Below, piece after piece: positions 21,732-28,175 of a DNA stretch of 45,250 bases. A program made the position numbers and the translations under genes. The notes below the pieces were generated by a model, which was given only the letters and a program-made list of their open reading frames with translations, was not told where the DNA came from and searched no databases. Position 1 is the first letter of the stretch. Each line of letters starts with the position of its first letter. This DNA is from a virus. The DNA is taken from positions 1-45,250 of IMG/VR virus record IMGVR_UViG_3300010885_082206. The stretch is one strand, 5' to 3'.

Positions 21732-21889
21732 GATCGACGATCCGAGTGCACCAACAGGGCCAGCGCAGCGAACAGCACAGTCCAGAAGAACAACATGGTT
21801 TGTATGTAACGATCCGAGCTGAACAGTACAAAGTCCAGGCAAAGTACAGCACACACCAGACTCAGGCCGGCCCAAAACCTCCACATCAT
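21728..21889 (-). CDS. Small two-span membrane protein
   Basis: A 53-residue protein, MMWRFWAGLSLVCAVLCLDFV and MLFFWTVLFAALALLV, with two hydrophobic segments (about residues 6-23 and 32-47) and a basic end (HSDRRS). It is joined by ATGA overlaps at both ends to the neighbouring microprotein genes. The start may be the second ATG, 3 nt later. Confidence 0.6.
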   Translation of the reverse strand: MMWRFWAGLSLVCAVLCLDFVLFSSDRYIQTMLFFWTVLFAALALLVHSDRRS

Positions 21890-22023
21890 GACGTCCACCA
21901 ATGCAGAGATTCCGTGCCATATGCCACCACCAGCATCAACAACACCACAATGGTGATGTACATGGCAGTCAGTACTCGATCCACGAGCTGCTCGATGCGA
22001 TCCAAACGTTTACTAAGTTTCAT
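21886..22023 (-). CDS. Small single-span membrane protein
   Basis: A 45-residue protein, MKLSKRLDRIEQLVDRVLTA followed by MYITIVVLLMLVVAYG (residues 21-36) and ESLHWWTS. A basic amphipathic helix precedes the span, as in small inner-membrane proteins. ATGA overlaps with both neighbours. Confidence 0.6.
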   Translation of the reverse strand: MKLSKRLDRIEQLVDRVLTAMYITIVVLLMLVVAYGTESLHWWTS

Positions 22024-22112
22024 AGTGCACCCGCCAGCATCAGACCCAGCACAAGGCCAGCACTGAACAAGCAGGTCCAGCCCACGATGCGATCACCCAG
22101 TTCCGGTGTCAT
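22020..22112 (-). CDS. Small single-span membrane protein
   Basis: A 30-residue protein, MTPELGDRIVGWTCLFSAGL then VLGLMLAGAL. One hydrophobic segment (about residues 9-30). Both ends are ATGA overlaps, which supports translation despite the length. Confidence 0.5.
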   Translation of the reverse strand: MTPELGDRIVGWTCLFSAGLVLGLMLAGAL

Positions 22113-22378
22113 AGCGTCTCCAGTCGAGCCATGAGGCTCTCGAGATTGTTGAAGGTTTCGCTGCCCCAGCAGCTAGTGCGCAGAATCAGGAAGCCGCGGT
22201 TGTAGATTTCCACTGTGGCATCCAGGCTACGGGCTCGACCAAAGGTCACGGCGCGAACACGTCGCCCGCTGCGGTTAGTAAACTCGCCGGCGATGATGCC
22301 GTAGGGTGCGGTAAAGTCCCGAGTCTGGGCCCAGGCTTCGATGTGGTTCTGAATCTCAGTGCTGTTCATGTTGTTCAT
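22109..22378 (-). CDS. Hypothetical soluble protein
   Basis: An 89-residue protein, MNNMNSTEIQNHIEAWAQTR, with YGIIAGEFTNRSGRRVRAVTFGRAR (about residues 26-50) and a beta-rich middle. No family recognised. Its start overlaps the previous stop by ATGA and it leads the small membrane genes. Confidence 0.65.
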   Translation of the reverse strand: MNNMNSTEIQNHIEAWAQTRDFTAPYGIIAGEFTNRSGRRVRAVTFGRARSLDATVEIYNRGFLILRTSCWGSETFNNLESLMARLETL

Positions 22379-22635
22379 TGGTTGGCAATAATCAAGTGGT
22401 CAACACCGGCGACATCACCCAGGGGGCGGTAAACCTGCTGTTCGCCGTCCCAGCCGTCTTGGTCAAAAAGAACGTCTTCGGGACCCACGACAACGAAACG
22501 CACTTGCTTGCCAGTGTGGTGGCTTTCCACCATGAAGGTCCTGGGCATGCCAATCAGCGCCGACGGCATTCTGAGTACGCGGCGGATGGGATCGTAGTCG
22601 CAGACTCGCAAACTAACCTGGGGAATGTCTTTCAT
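22375..22635 (-). CDS. Hypothetical protein heading the coupled chain
   Basis: An 86-residue protein, MKDIPQVSLRVCDYDPIRRV, after GAGGAGC. The central part MPRTFMVESHHTGKQVRFVVVGPEDVLFDQDGW reads like a beta-rich domain. No family recognised. It is the first gene after promoter copy 6 and starts the run of six coupled genes. Confidence 0.65.
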   Translation of the reverse strand: MKDIPQVSLRVCDYDPIRRVLRMPSALIGMPRTFMVESHHTGKQVRFVVVGPEDVLFDQDGWDGEQQVYRPLGDVAGVDHLIIANQ

Positions 22636-22665
22636 GTTCTAGCTCCTCTTCATTACGATAACCAC

Positions 22666-22693
22666 ATGATATAGGAACGATACGAGCTGTCAA
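22666..22693 (-). promoter_or_regulatory. Repeated early-type promoter module, copy 6
   Basis: TTGACA (22693-22688), 16-nt spacer with ATCGTTCCTA, TATCAT (22671-22666). The TGA stop of the upstream gene is inside the -35 hexamer. Confidence 0.8.
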
Positions 22694-23010
22694 GCCACAA
22701 ACCATTCAAGATCTTCTTCCAGCACGTAGCTCTCGGCGCCGTCGTATTCTTCAATCCGGAAGCGCGTTCCCTGGGGTATCCAATGTACTCGGAGACCACT
22801 GATGCCGCCACAGTAGACATCATCACCATAGTTGGACCGACAGTACTCTAGGATTTCTTCATCCTTGGCCGATCGAGACACCATGTCCACAATCTCGGGA
22901 TCGAACAACAGTACGGGGTCACGGTGCCAGCTGTACCAACCCGCACCAAATCCGTGTGAGATTAAAAAGGCAACCTCGCCGTCGACAACCTTTTTGCGAA
23001 TATTGTCCAT
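22690..23010 (-). CDS. Hypothetical phage protein
   Basis: A 106-residue acidic protein, MDNIRKKVVDGEVAFLISHG with GFGAGWYSWHRD (about residues 21-32), a pattern I remember from small proteins of T4-like and other tailed phages. The end (IEEYDGAESYVLEEDLEWFVA) is strongly acidic. ATG 23010 was preferred to longer in-frame starts that would overlap the upstream gene. Function unknown. Confidence 0.7.
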   Translation of the reverse strand: MDNIRKKVVDGEVAFLISHGFGAGWYSWHRDPVLLFDPEIVDMVSRSAKDEEILEYCRSNYGDDVYCGGISGLRVHWIPQGTRFRIEEYDGAESYVLEEDLEWFVA

Positions 23011-23014
23011 GATG

Positions 23015-23350
23015 TTAATCCCAGTTGTTCCAGTCCGCGACACTGAACGTCATGCTTAGGTAGACCTTGGGTTCGTCCCGATACACCACGGCCTCATATT
23101 CAAACCCACCAGTGCCCCAGCGGCTTCGAGCCTTCTTCTTCTTGGTCTCGGCCAGCTTGGCCTGTGCCGCCTCGGCTGCTTGCCTGAGCCAGCGACGATT
23201 CGCCTGCTTCATGTAGTCGATGCTGGGAACGCCATAGCCGCAATCGGCATGGGCCCAGTTCCACTCCAGGCATTCCATGACGCGGTGCACTCGAGCATAG
23301 TCAAAGTTTTCTATGAATCCGTCAATTTCCTGATCAAGATTCGAGCTCAT
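23015..23350 (-). CDS. Hypothetical phage protein
   Basis: A 111-residue protein, MSSNLDQEIDGFIENFDYAR. A helical N terminus with VHRVMECLEWNWAH, a basic centre (AKLAETKKKKARSRWG) and a C terminus TGGFEYEAVVY with DEPKVYLSMTFSVADW. Short proteins with this layout are common in T4-like phages but uncharacterised. ATGA overlap with the upstream gene. Confidence 0.65.
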   Translation of the reverse strand: MSSNLDQEIDGFIENFDYARVHRVMECLEWNWAHADCGYGVPSIDYMKQANRRWLRQAAEAAQAKLAETKKKKARSRWGTGGFEYEAVVYRDEPKVYLSMTFSVADWNNWD

Positions 23351-23556
23351 GTGTTCTGCTCCCGGAGGTAGTTGTCCAGCCAGAGCTGGGCCAGCCTGCG
23401 ACTGTAGTTGTCGTTGCCTCGCACGCTGTGGATGACCTTGCCGGTACGACGCCGTACTGTATCCAGGGGATTGGGATGGTCACCCCAGGCTACTACGTCC
23501 CAGCGACTCCAGCGGTCCGGGTCCTCGTAGAGGTCAATGGTGTAGTGCATGCTCAT
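23347..23556 (-). CDS. Small hypothetical protein
   Basis: A 69-residue protein starting MSMHYTIDLYEDPDRWSRWD after AAGGAAC. Aromatic and charged, with GNDNYSRRLAQLWLDNYLRE at the end, mainly helical. Overlaps the upstream 51-residue gene by 23 nt and the next by 4 nt. Not recognised. Confidence 0.58.
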   Translation of the reverse strand: MSMHYTIDLYEDPDRWSRWDVVAWGDHPNPLDTVRRRTGKVIHSVRGNDNYSRRLAQLWLDNYLREQNT

Positions 23557-23689
23557 GTTCCTTGCGTTGTTTGCGAATGATGTCTATGGCCTGCTGTATG
23601 GTTTTGTCGCTCAACCGACCTTCGCCTGCCAGCAGGCGGATATCCTGCCAGCCAATGCCGTCTTCGGTGGGCACAACTGGGGCAGCCAT
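23534..23689 (-). CDS. Small hypothetical protein
   Basis: A 51-residue protein, MAAPVVPTEDGIGWQDIRLL then AGEGRLSDKTIQQAIDIIRK and a His-rich end (EHEHALHH). The ATG overlaps the preceding TAA stop (TAATG), which supports coupling. Not recognised. Confidence 0.55.
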   Translation of the reverse strand: MAAPVVPTEDGIGWQDIRLLAGEGRLSDKTIQQAIDIIRKQRKEHEHALHH

Positions 23690-23916
23690 TAGTACACCTC
23701 GCGTTCAATCACGGTGTCGCTGCCATGGTCCAGGACCAGGAACTCATCACCGGTGTAGCCATAGAACTCGCTGAACCAGCTGCGCTGCTCTTCGGCATTG
23801 CCGATGTCTCGGCTCGAGTACACCAGGTCCTTACGACCGTGAAGATCAGGCCGGCTGGGCATGTTCCAGACTCGGTAGACGCGGAAACGGTAAACGGGTT
23901 CGGTATAGGTCGACAT
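23689..23916 (-). CDS. Small hypothetical protein
   Basis: A 75-residue protein from ATG 23916 (MSTYTEPVYRFRVYRVWNMP), preceded by AAGGAG. Central SSRDIGNAEEQRSWFSEFYGYTGDEFLVLDHG, acidic end. First gene after promoter copy 7. Function unknown. Confidence 0.6.
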   Translation of the reverse strand: MSTYTEPVYRFRVYRVWNMPSRPDLHGRKDLVYSSRDIGNAEEQRSWFSEFYGYTGDEFLVLDHGSDTVIEREVY

Positions 23917-23943
23917 CTTCAACTCCTTCATCACGATAACCAC

Positions 23944-23971
23944 AGTGTATAGGAACGATGCGAACTGTCAA
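23944..23971 (-). promoter_or_regulatory. Repeated early-type promoter module, copy 7
   Basis: TTGACA (23971-23966), 16-nt spacer with ATCGTTCCTA and TACACT (23949-23944). The TGA stop of the upstream GIY-YIG gene is inside the -35 hexamer. Confidence 0.75.
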
Positions 23972-24423
23972 GCAGTTTGGGTGCCCCGGGGCTGGGGTAC
24001 ATCGATGACGTGGCTGCGATGGATCCGACACTGTATGATGCCGTTGTACCAGGCATTGGGCTGTTCCAGCACGCCCAGCCGAAACTGTTCACGCGCTTCC
24101 ACGTAGCTCAGGGTTCCTCGACTACCACAGTAGTACAGTATCTCGCGCCGAAAGTTATCCTCGCCCAGGCGCACCACATCGGCCTGCAGTTCGGGGCTGC
24201 TGCTCCAGTAGGTCTGCCAGTCGCTGTCCACGAGCTCCCGCAGCTTCTTTTTCTTCTTGGTGCCGTTGCGGAGCGTGACAGTTACAGTACGAGTGCGACG
24301 AAACTTGGCCAGTTTCTTGCCTATGTAGCGACGACCATCCAGCAAATTAGTGATGAGATACACGAAGCCAACATACTGGTCAGGTATGTTGTCCACGGGC
24401 TCATTGTTGTAGGTCCAGGTCAA
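23968..24423 (-). CDS. GIY-YIG family protein
   Basis: A 151-residue protein. The motif pair is GFVYLITNLLDGRRYIGKKLAKF (about residues 19-41: G-F-V-Y with Y-I-G), the diagnostic core of GIY-YIG nucleases; a long basic insert (TVTLRNGTKKKKKLREL) follows, then SDWQTYWSSSPEL and LGEDNFRREILYYCGSRGTLSYVEAREQF, where Arg and Glu residues would complete the active site. Related short GIY-YIG proteins occur in T4-like phages. The product could be a homing or repair-type nuclease. It has no associated intron that I can see. Confidence 0.8.
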   Translation of the reverse strand: MTWTYNNEPVDNIPDQYVGFVYLITNLLDGRRYIGKKLAKFRRTRTVTVTLRNGTKKKKKLRELVDSDWQTYWSSSPELQADVVRLGEDNFRREILYYCGSRGTLSYVEAREQFRLGVLEQPNAWYNGIIQCRIHRSHVIDVPQPRGTQTA

Positions 24424-24452
24424 CAGATACTCCTTTACGGGTATCTATCGGC

Positions 24453-24608
24453 TCAGACTACGTCGTCCTCGTCAATGTCGTAGTTGTCGTCGCTGTCGAG
24501 CTGGCTGCCGCAGAACGGGCACCACTGAACCGTGTAGTAGTTACCGTCCAGGTCATGCCTGAGCCTGAAGACCGCGTCGCAGTTGCTGCATTCGTAGTGA
24601 GTGTTCAT
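24453..24608 (-). CDS. Small zinc-ribbon protein
   Basis: A 51-residue protein: MNTHYECSNCDAVFRLRHDL, then WCPFCGSQLDSDDN and a very acidic tail (YDIDEDD). CxxC...CxxC is a zinc-ribbon pattern. ATG 24608 and TGA 24453 bound it. It lies 3 nt after the dCMP deaminase stop. Perhaps a small regulator or chaperone of the host machinery, unknown. Confidence 0.6.
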   Translation of the reverse strand: MNTHYECSNCDAVFRLRHDLDGNYYTVQWCPFCGSQLDSDDNYDIDEDDVV

Positions 24609-24611
24609 GGG

Positions 24612-25100
24612 TTATGGTAGTTGTTGTACCTGGACTCCACCCTGTCGCAAAAAGTCCAGTCCCTCGGTGGTTCTATATTCATGGCGATAGTATACTGCGA
24701 TGATTCCGCTCTGCAGTATTAGCTTGGCACAGGTCAGGCAGGGTGCATGTGTTACGAACATCGAGGCGCCCAGACCAGATTCAGTACTGCGCGCCAACTT
24801 GGCTATGGCATTTTCTTCGGCATGGATAACTTCGGGACGAGTCACTAACTTGTAGTAGCCCTGACTGTCGCCGCAGTTAAATCCCTGTCGCTGAAGTTCT
24901 CGTGTGTCAGTAAGCTCGGCTGGAGCATCGATGCGGTCCTCGCAGTTGTTGTTCCAGCCCGTGGGTGTTCCATTGTAACCAATACTTATAATTCTGTCGT
25001 CCTTGACGACTATGGCACCCACACGCAGACGCCGGGCTGGGCTAAGTTTAGCGTATCTGGCCGCAACATCCAGATGAGCTTGGAGCATAGTTGCTTTCAT
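24612..25100 (-). CDS. cd: dCMP deaminase
   Basis: A 162-residue cytidine-deaminase fold protein. The zinc site is HAE (residues 93-95) with PCLTCAK (Cys121, Cys124); SIGYNGTPTG (39-48) is a substrate-loop motif shared with T4 Cd. It converts dCMP to dUMP, the substrate of ThyX at 37789. It is normally allosterically controlled by dCTP and dTTP. The frame upstream of 25100 overlaps the zinc-ribbon gene, so this Met (or Met5) is the start. Confidence 0.93.
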   Translation of the reverse strand: MKATMLQAHLDVAARYAKLSPARRLRVGAIVVKDDRIISIGYNGTPTGWNNNCEDRIDAPAELTDTRELQRQGFNCGDSQGYYKLVTRPEVIHAEENAIAKLARSTESGLGASMFVTHAPCLTCAKLILQSGIIAVYYRHEYRTTEGLDFLRQGGVQVQQLP

Positions 25101-25263
25101 GGACGGGCTCCCAACGAGGCGGGTTATCGGGGCAGGTTTGTTCCTTGAAGTTGGTCTTGGCTGGCATGAAACAACCACAGATAGCGCAGGTCTTTACGAT
25201 GTTATTGTAGTGTTCGCAACTGCGGCAAATCTCCATGCGCACCCGACTGTATTCAGTAAGCAT
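25048..25263 (-). CDS. Cysteine-rich zinc-ribbon protein
   Basis: A 71-residue protein, MLTEYSRVRMEICRSCEHYN with CAICGCFMPAKTNF and CPDNPPRW: CxxC, CxxC and more Cys, which suggests one or two zinc sites. Similar DUF6171-like ribbons occur in phages. The start (TGATG overlap with the RmlB-like stop) shows coupling. It overlaps the deaminase start by up to 53 nt. Confidence 0.62.
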   Translation of the reverse strand: MLTEYSRVRMEICRSCEHYNNIVKTCAICGCFMPAKTNFKEQTCPDNPPRWEPVHESNYAPSSSGCCGQIR

Positions 25264-26216
25264 CACCAGATCCAATTTTTCTGATAGTACTGTACGATCC
25301 CTGGCATCTCAGCGTAAAAGTTTCGTCGGGTCTCCCAGCCCAGGGCCCGCAACTTGCCATCATCGATGCTGTAGCGAACGTCCTGGCCGGCTCGTTGGTA
25401 GCTGAAATCCACGTAGTCTTCCAGGGTGTCTTCGTCATACAGACCCAGATTTTCCAGTATGTTGCGCACCACATCTAGGTTACGAATTTCAAAGTTGCCG
25501 GCAATGTTGTAGATTTCATTGACCTGCCCATGTTCGATGATGTGCATGACAGCCTCGGCCGTGTCCTCGACGTGCAACCAGGTTCGTACCGGAGTACCGC
25601 CCTGATGCAGGGGAACCTTGCGACCCAGCGTCAGATACTTGACAGTTTTAGGGATGAGTTTTTCTACGTATTGTCCGCGGCCATAATTGTTGGTGGGGCG
25701 AACAATGATCCAGGGCACACGATGTGTTCGCCCCCAGGCCATGATCAGCTGGTCAGCCGCGGCCTTGGTGGCACTGTAGGGATTGCTGGGACACAGTAGC
25801 TGTTGTTCAGTAAAGCTGCCGGTTTCGATATCGCCATAGACTTCGTCGGTGCTGAAGTGCAGCAACACCGGCATCTTGTACTGTCCCTTGCTTTCAATGA
25901 GTTTGAGCAGATGATGCACACCGTTGATATTGCTGTGCACGAACACGTCACTGCTAGCAATGCTGTTGTCTACATGAGTTTCGGCCGCACAGTTGATGAC
26001 GTAGTCGCAGTCCACGAGCCGTTCCAGCTTGTTGATGTCCACGAGTTCAAACTGAAACCGGTCTCTGTACTGTTCTAGTTCGTCCAGCAGATTGAAGTTG
26101 GCAGCATAGGTGCAGCTGTCCACCCCTCGCACATACCAGCCAGCCTCCAGACAACGCTTGGCCACATGGAACCCAATGAAGCCCAGACACCCAGTAACAT
26201 AGACAATACGTTTCAC
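25263..26216 (-). CDS. dTDP-glucose 4,6-dehydratase-like SDR
   Basis: A 317-residue extended SDR with GTG start (GTGA overlap). GCLGFIGFHVAKRCLEAG is the NAD-binding loop, CAAETHVDNSI is the ribose/active-site strand, FSTDEVYG carries the Thr-Asp-Glu triad, and NPYSATKAAADQL the Tyr-Lys pair, as in RmlB. RmlB-type enzymes make the 4-keto-6-deoxy intermediate. With the RfbH-like enzyme at 28175 the physiological substrate may be CDP-glucose instead of dTDP-glucose. Last but one gene of the coupled sugar operon. Confidence 0.9.
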   Translation of the reverse strand: MKRIVYVTGCLGFIGFHVAKRCLEAGWYVRGVDSCTYAANFNLLDELEQYRDRFQFELVDINKLERLVDCDYVINCAAETHVDNSIASSDVFVHSNINGVHHLLKLIESKGQYKMPVLLHFSTDEVYGDIETGSFTEQQLLCPSNPYSATKAAADQLIMAWGRTHRVPWIIVRPTNNYGRGQYVEKLIPKTVKYLTLGRKVPLHQGGTPVRTWLHVEDTAEAVMHIIEHGQVNEIYNIAGNFEIRNLDVVRNILENLGLYDEDTLEDYVDFSYQRAGQDVRYSIDDGKLRALGWETRRNFYAEMPGIVQYYQKNWIW

Positions 26217-27010
26217 TGATACTCCTCCATGCCTGCTAACAGGCCCCGTAGATGAAGATTAAGTCCGGCCAGGCGCAGTCCGCTGCCGGTATAGTCCGGT
26301 GCACGCACTGGCTCTACACTGATGCGAGTCTTGATGCCGTGAACGCGAGTAAAGATTTCGGCCAGATCACTGAGCAAAAACTTGTTGGCATACACAGCAT
26401 TGACGTCCTGATAGCGCGGACTTTCGGTACAACAAAAGTATTCAATGACTCGACTCAGATCCTGCATGTCCATGTAGTCAAAGAAACAATCTCGCAGCAC
26501 TAGCTCGGGCTGGCCATTGCGTAGCCTCCGAAACAGTTTATAGCCGGGCTCGCTGCCATGTAATATGCCCCAGAGTCGAACTGTATAGAAGTTGGGCATG
26601 GTGCTGCAGATGCGGCTAATGGTGTTACGACTCAGACCGTATCCATCCAGAGGCCGCCGATGCCAGATTGCAGTTTCAGCTGGCTCCAGGGCAGTCCGGG
26701 TTCGGTCGAATTCAGCGCCACTGCCCAGATTGATGTAGCGACCAAATTCGTGGTGTGCTGCCAGCACATTGGTAAACAGGTTCAGATTGTGGCTGGCTAT
26801 GTCGGGACGTGGCGCCAACTCGTATTCGGGGTGCTTGGCCGCGCCAATGACGACATCGAACTTTTCGCGCCGTAGATACTGCTGAGTGGCGCCGGCATCC
26901 AATAGGTCAACCTGCTGTCTGGTAACAGCCACAGTCTCGCCCAGAATACGCAGACTCTGCACCAAATAGCTGCCAATATAGCCATTGCCGCCCAAGACGC
27001 CGATCTTCAT
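26213..27010 (-). CDS. SDR reductase/epimerase with YxxxR
   Basis: A 265-residue SDR: GGNGYIGSYLVQSLRILG (nucleotide loop), INLGSGAEFD (strand with Ser), and YGLSRNTISR in place of the usual Y-x-x-x-K, so Arg replaces the catalytic Lys. It may reduce the C-4 keto group of the branched sugar. ATGA overlaps at both ends. Confidence 0.72.
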   Translation of the reverse strand: MKIGVLGGNGYIGSYLVQSLRILGETVAVTRQQVDLLDAGATQQYLRREKFDVVIGAAKHPEYELAPRPDIASHNLNLFTNVLAAHHEFGRYINLGSGAEFDRTRTALEPAETAIWHRRPLDGYGLSRNTISRICSTMPNFYTVRLWGILHGSEPGYKLFRRLRNGQPELVLRDCFFDYMDMQDLSRVIEYFCCTESPRYQDVNAVYANKFLLSDLAEIFTRVHGIKTRISVEPVRAPDYTGSGLRLAGLNLHLRGLLAGMEEYQ

Positions 27011-27543
27011 CGCCCGTAGTCCGGTAATTCCACCAGTATGCTGCTGCCTTGGCGTTGCATGGCGGCCTGATAGGCCGGCAGTATGCTTTCTGGTGTGGTT
27101 AGTTCCACTACCTCAATGGTGCGGCACATGCTGCGAAATGCCTCGCTGAAGTTGCCCTTGTGCTGGTCCTGCGGGTCCACGGGTCGTTCCGAGCCCACGG
27201 CCACGCGAATAATCACTCGGGGGCAATAACCACCGTCACTCATGAGCGGAAGTTTGTCTAGATGGTTCACGACCTGGTCCGCGGCTACCAGGAGAAAGTT
27301 CCAGCGTGGTACGGTACAGATCGGAGTCAGACCCTGCAGCGCCAGACCCGTGCAGTACCCGACCTGGAAGTTCTCGGCCACGGGAAACTCCTGCTTGAGA
27401 TGCGTTGGTACCTCGGTCAGACTGTCGTACAGTCCAGTACCGGCATACTCCACGGCCTGACCAATGAACCGGATTCGTGGCTGCGTAGCCACCCAGTTCA
27501 TGGTCTGCTTGAGTTCATGATTGTAGCGTTGGTTTTCTGTCAA
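27007..27543 (-). CDS. TPP-enzyme beta-type subunit (pyrimidine-binding domain)
   Basis: A 178-residue protein with TTG start overlapping the alpha-type stop (TTGA). IRFIGQAVEYAGTGLYD (with the FIGQ...E region), VAENFQVGYCTGLALQGLTPI and GGYCPRVIIRVAVGS are typical for the pyrimidine-binding (Pyr) domain of 2-oxoacid dehydrogenase E1-beta or transketolase C-terminal halves. There is no third C-terminal transketolase domain. It should pair with the next subunit to form a TPP-dependent acyl or ketol transfer enzyme. Confidence 0.78.
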   Translation of the reverse strand: MTENQRYNHELKQTMNWVATQPRIRFIGQAVEYAGTGLYDSLTEVPTHLKQEFPVAENFQVGYCTGLALQGLTPICTVPRWNFLLVAADQVVNHLDKLPLMSDGGYCPRVIIRVAVGSERPVDPQDQHKGNFSEAFRSMCRTIEVVELTTPESILPAYQAAMQRQGSSILVELPDYGR

Positions 27544-28175
27544 AATTGCACCCTCACTCCAGCACCGGCATGCGGATACTTATCATTGCTGTATTCATAG
27601 TAGAGCATCTTGGGAGCGGTCCAGTATCGCACACCCTGGCCCTTGTCCTGCAGCGTGGCGCCACGGAGATACCAGGGTTCGGTGCGAGCCCAGATTTCGT
27701 CCGTGGGCGTAAGCACACTCAGATGATTGTTCTCCACGATGAAGGTGATGCGAAGATCATGATTCACAGCATATTTGTAGGCTTCGTGAAAAGCTCCGGT
27801 TTCCGCACTCATGTCACCCAGGAAACACCAGACGTGCGATCCCAGCTCAGCGGCTGCAGCCAGTCCCGTGGCAATGCTGGGAATTCCGCCCACGATGCTG
27901 CTGCATACAATGCGATACTCGGGCAGGTTCATGACCATGCTCTTGCCTGCGCGAATTCGCTCCTCCAGAACCTCGGGTGGTACTCCCTTGAGCAGGCACT
28001 GATAGTGATTGCGCCAGGTACAGCAAACCCAGTCTCGTTGACGATCCACGCTCTGAAATATATGCTGCATCATGGCTTCGTTGCCATGATACAGATGTAT
28101 GGGCGCTCGGATCTCGGCCCGATTAAATGCGTCGCCAATGCGGGTTTCAAAGTCCCGTAGTTGTTGAGTATTCAT
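27540..28175 (-). CDS. TPP-enzyme alpha-type subunit (PP-binding domain)
   Basis: A 211-residue protein. IVGGIPSIATGLAAAAELG (about residues 93-111) and FLGDMSAETGAFHEAYKYAV (about 116-135) with VENNHLSV give the GDx(n)N TPP-diphosphate motif of E1-alpha/transketolase N-terminal domains. The split with the beta-type gene next door is like PDH or acetoin dehydrogenase E1. Here the surrounding genes suggest sugar branching, as in YerE-type pathways. Start is ATG 28175 in a TGATG overlap. Confidence 0.8.
   Translation of the reverse strand: MNTQQLRDFETRIGDAFNRAEIRAPIHLYHGNEAMMQHIFQSVDRQRDWVCCTWRNHYQCLLKGVPPEVLEERIRAGKSMVMNLPEYRIVCSSIVGGIPSIATGLAAAAELGSHVWCFLGDMSAETGAFHEAYKYAVNHDLRITFIVENNHLSVLTPTDEIWARTEPWYLRGATLQDKGQGVRYWTAPKMLYYEYSNDKYPHAGAGVRVQF

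Noticed and set aside
21646-21852. 68-codon minus-strand frame full of cysteines
   Set aside because: It conflicts with two ATGA-coupled frames (21612-21731 and 21728-21889) that have better membrane and lipobox features and coupling.
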